Of a DNA stretch of 64,000 nucleotides, positions 63,140 through 64,000 are shown in pieces (position 1 is the first letter of the stretch; each line of letters begins with the position of its first letter). The stretch comes from Marisa cornuarietis (taxonomy: Eukaryota > Mollusca > Gastropoda > Architaenioglossa > Ampullariidae), in NCBI GenBank assembly GCA_004794655.1, contig SMMW01000555.1:310001-374000 (forward strand). Reading direction: 5' to 3'. The notes under the pieces were generated by a model that searched no databases, had not been told where the DNA came from, and saw only the letters and a list, made by a program, of their open reading frames with translations. The position numbers and the translations under genes are program-made.

Positions 63140-64000
63140 ATATCCACCACAGACTGCGAGGAGGCGCATTCAACTTGAGTCCTAACTCGAGCCACGGTGA
63201 GTCCGCTTTGGCAAAGAAACTGCTTCTCTGCCGGAGCGTTCTGGTCCGGACGTGTCTATCTATACCTGACCCCAGATGGCATGCGACAGAACAGCCCATG
63301 CATTGTCCCGGTGCGATGCGTCAGCCACAATCTTGCACCCCCTGCACAGACTCCGCTAGGCATAGAGTGTGTCCACAGGGAGGTAAGTCACAGCCAATAG
63401 CTCAGCTAGCATTATCCAGTCTACTTAGATTTTCTGTTTCTGGGTGCTGCCGCCATACCAGACGGTTCCAGAGAATGTCAGTTCGCTCTCGATTACCGCC
63501 CGGTAAAACTGAATGAGAATGTCCCTCCCTAGGCCGAATTTTTTTTTTCATCTGGCGCAGAAAGTAAAGTCGTTGTTGGGTGTTATTGATAATCGACATC
63601 ATTTTGTTTTCTGAGATGGACCCCAGAAACCTTAAATGGTCTAACTGCTCAATGGCCTCGCCGTTGATAATGAGAGGCTCACCTTCTATTTTCTGTGGAA
63701 GTCAACTATCATCTCCTTGATCTTAGAAACATTTGAGTTGTAGACCATTATCACTAGACCACACCCCCAGGTGATCTGCCTCCACGCGGTAAGCAGAATC
63801 ATCGTTGTTCGCGATGAGACCTTACGGCAAACTTCCCTATCCGAATGGATCCGTGAGATGAAACAGAAAATGCTGAAAGGAAAATAAGACGCAACCTTGT
63901 GGTGCTCCTGCGCTAAGCACCAGAATGTTAGTGAGGCGATCTACAACTCTTGCTCTTTTGGGTCGGTGCAAAAGAAGTCAAGGATCCAAAAGCATACTGA
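63140..64000 (-). mobile_element. Rex1/CR1-like LINE 3' portion, running off the right edge
   Basis: The minus-strand translation in pieces reads NVSKIKEMIVDF, NNTQQRLYFLRQMKKK-like text, FYRAVIESELTFSGTVWYGG, CKIVADASH and GIDRHVRTRTLRQRSSFFAKA, the usual order from the end of the RT palm to the element's C-terminus. Frame breaks show that it is inactive. A 5' part would lie beyond the window. Confidence 0.75.

Noticed and set aside
62785..63516. 243-codon plus-strand ORF
   Set aside because: It runs through CA/CT simple repeats and then antisense to the LINE at 63140-64000; it has His-Thr-rich repeat composition and no domain.

Overview
This is a eukaryotic (animal) genomic window: genes are split by many GT-AG introns, intergenic DNA is AT-rich, and non-LTR retrotransposon debris is everywhere. 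The gene set and repeat mix (a monofunctional PHM, a laccase-type multicopper oxidase, RTE-, Rex1/CR1/L2- and RNase-H-bearing LINEs, Harbinger and hAT elements) fits a lophotrochozoan, most likely a gastropod mollusc. That assignment is inference; no species marker is visible. I see no CRISPR array, operon or prokaryotic system.

Three complete protein-coding genes could be rebuilt exon by exon with consistent reading phase. (1) + strand, 2134-23521: peptidylglycine alpha-hydroxylating monooxygenase (PHM), 14 coding exons, 407 aa, with all copper ligands but no lyase domain. (2) + strand, 33122-49226: electron transfer flavoprotein alpha subunit (ETFA), 10 coding exons, 333 aa, with one GC-AG intron. 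(3) - strand, 51397-60146: a secreted laccase-like multicopper oxidase, 9 coding exons, 686 aa, with all four copper motifs. ETFA and laccase are convergent (tail to tail). The three genes belong to unrelated processes (peptide-hormone amidation, mitochondrial electron transfer, extracellular phenol oxidation), and nothing suggests that they work as a unit.

The rest is mobile DNA. At 24.4-29.0 kb a CR1/L2-like LINE carries a nested 3.0-kb RTE element with a 10-bp target duplication; an unoccupied copy of the same target lies at 32.5 kb. At 29.7-31.2 kb there is a hAT element with terminal repeats and a target duplication. In ETFA intron 2 (34.9-38.2 kb) an RTE-like LINE is split by a Harbinger element that contains a minisatellite of about 90-bp units. 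In ETFA intron 7 (44.5-46.2 kb) a degraded Rex1-like LINE is split by a 610-bp insert that begins with a near-perfect piece of the 18S rRNA decoding region and is flanked by 61-bp identical direct repeats. That insert is the strangest object in the window. Other LINE fragments sit at the left edge, in PHM introns, in ETFA introns and at the right edge.

The most noteworthy gene-level oddities are a tandem repeat that triplicates the splice donor of laccase exon 3, a 10-bp repeat shared by both ends of that same intron, a possible hydrophobic C-terminal tail on the laccase, and a weak tandem acceptor next to a GT microsatellite in PHM.
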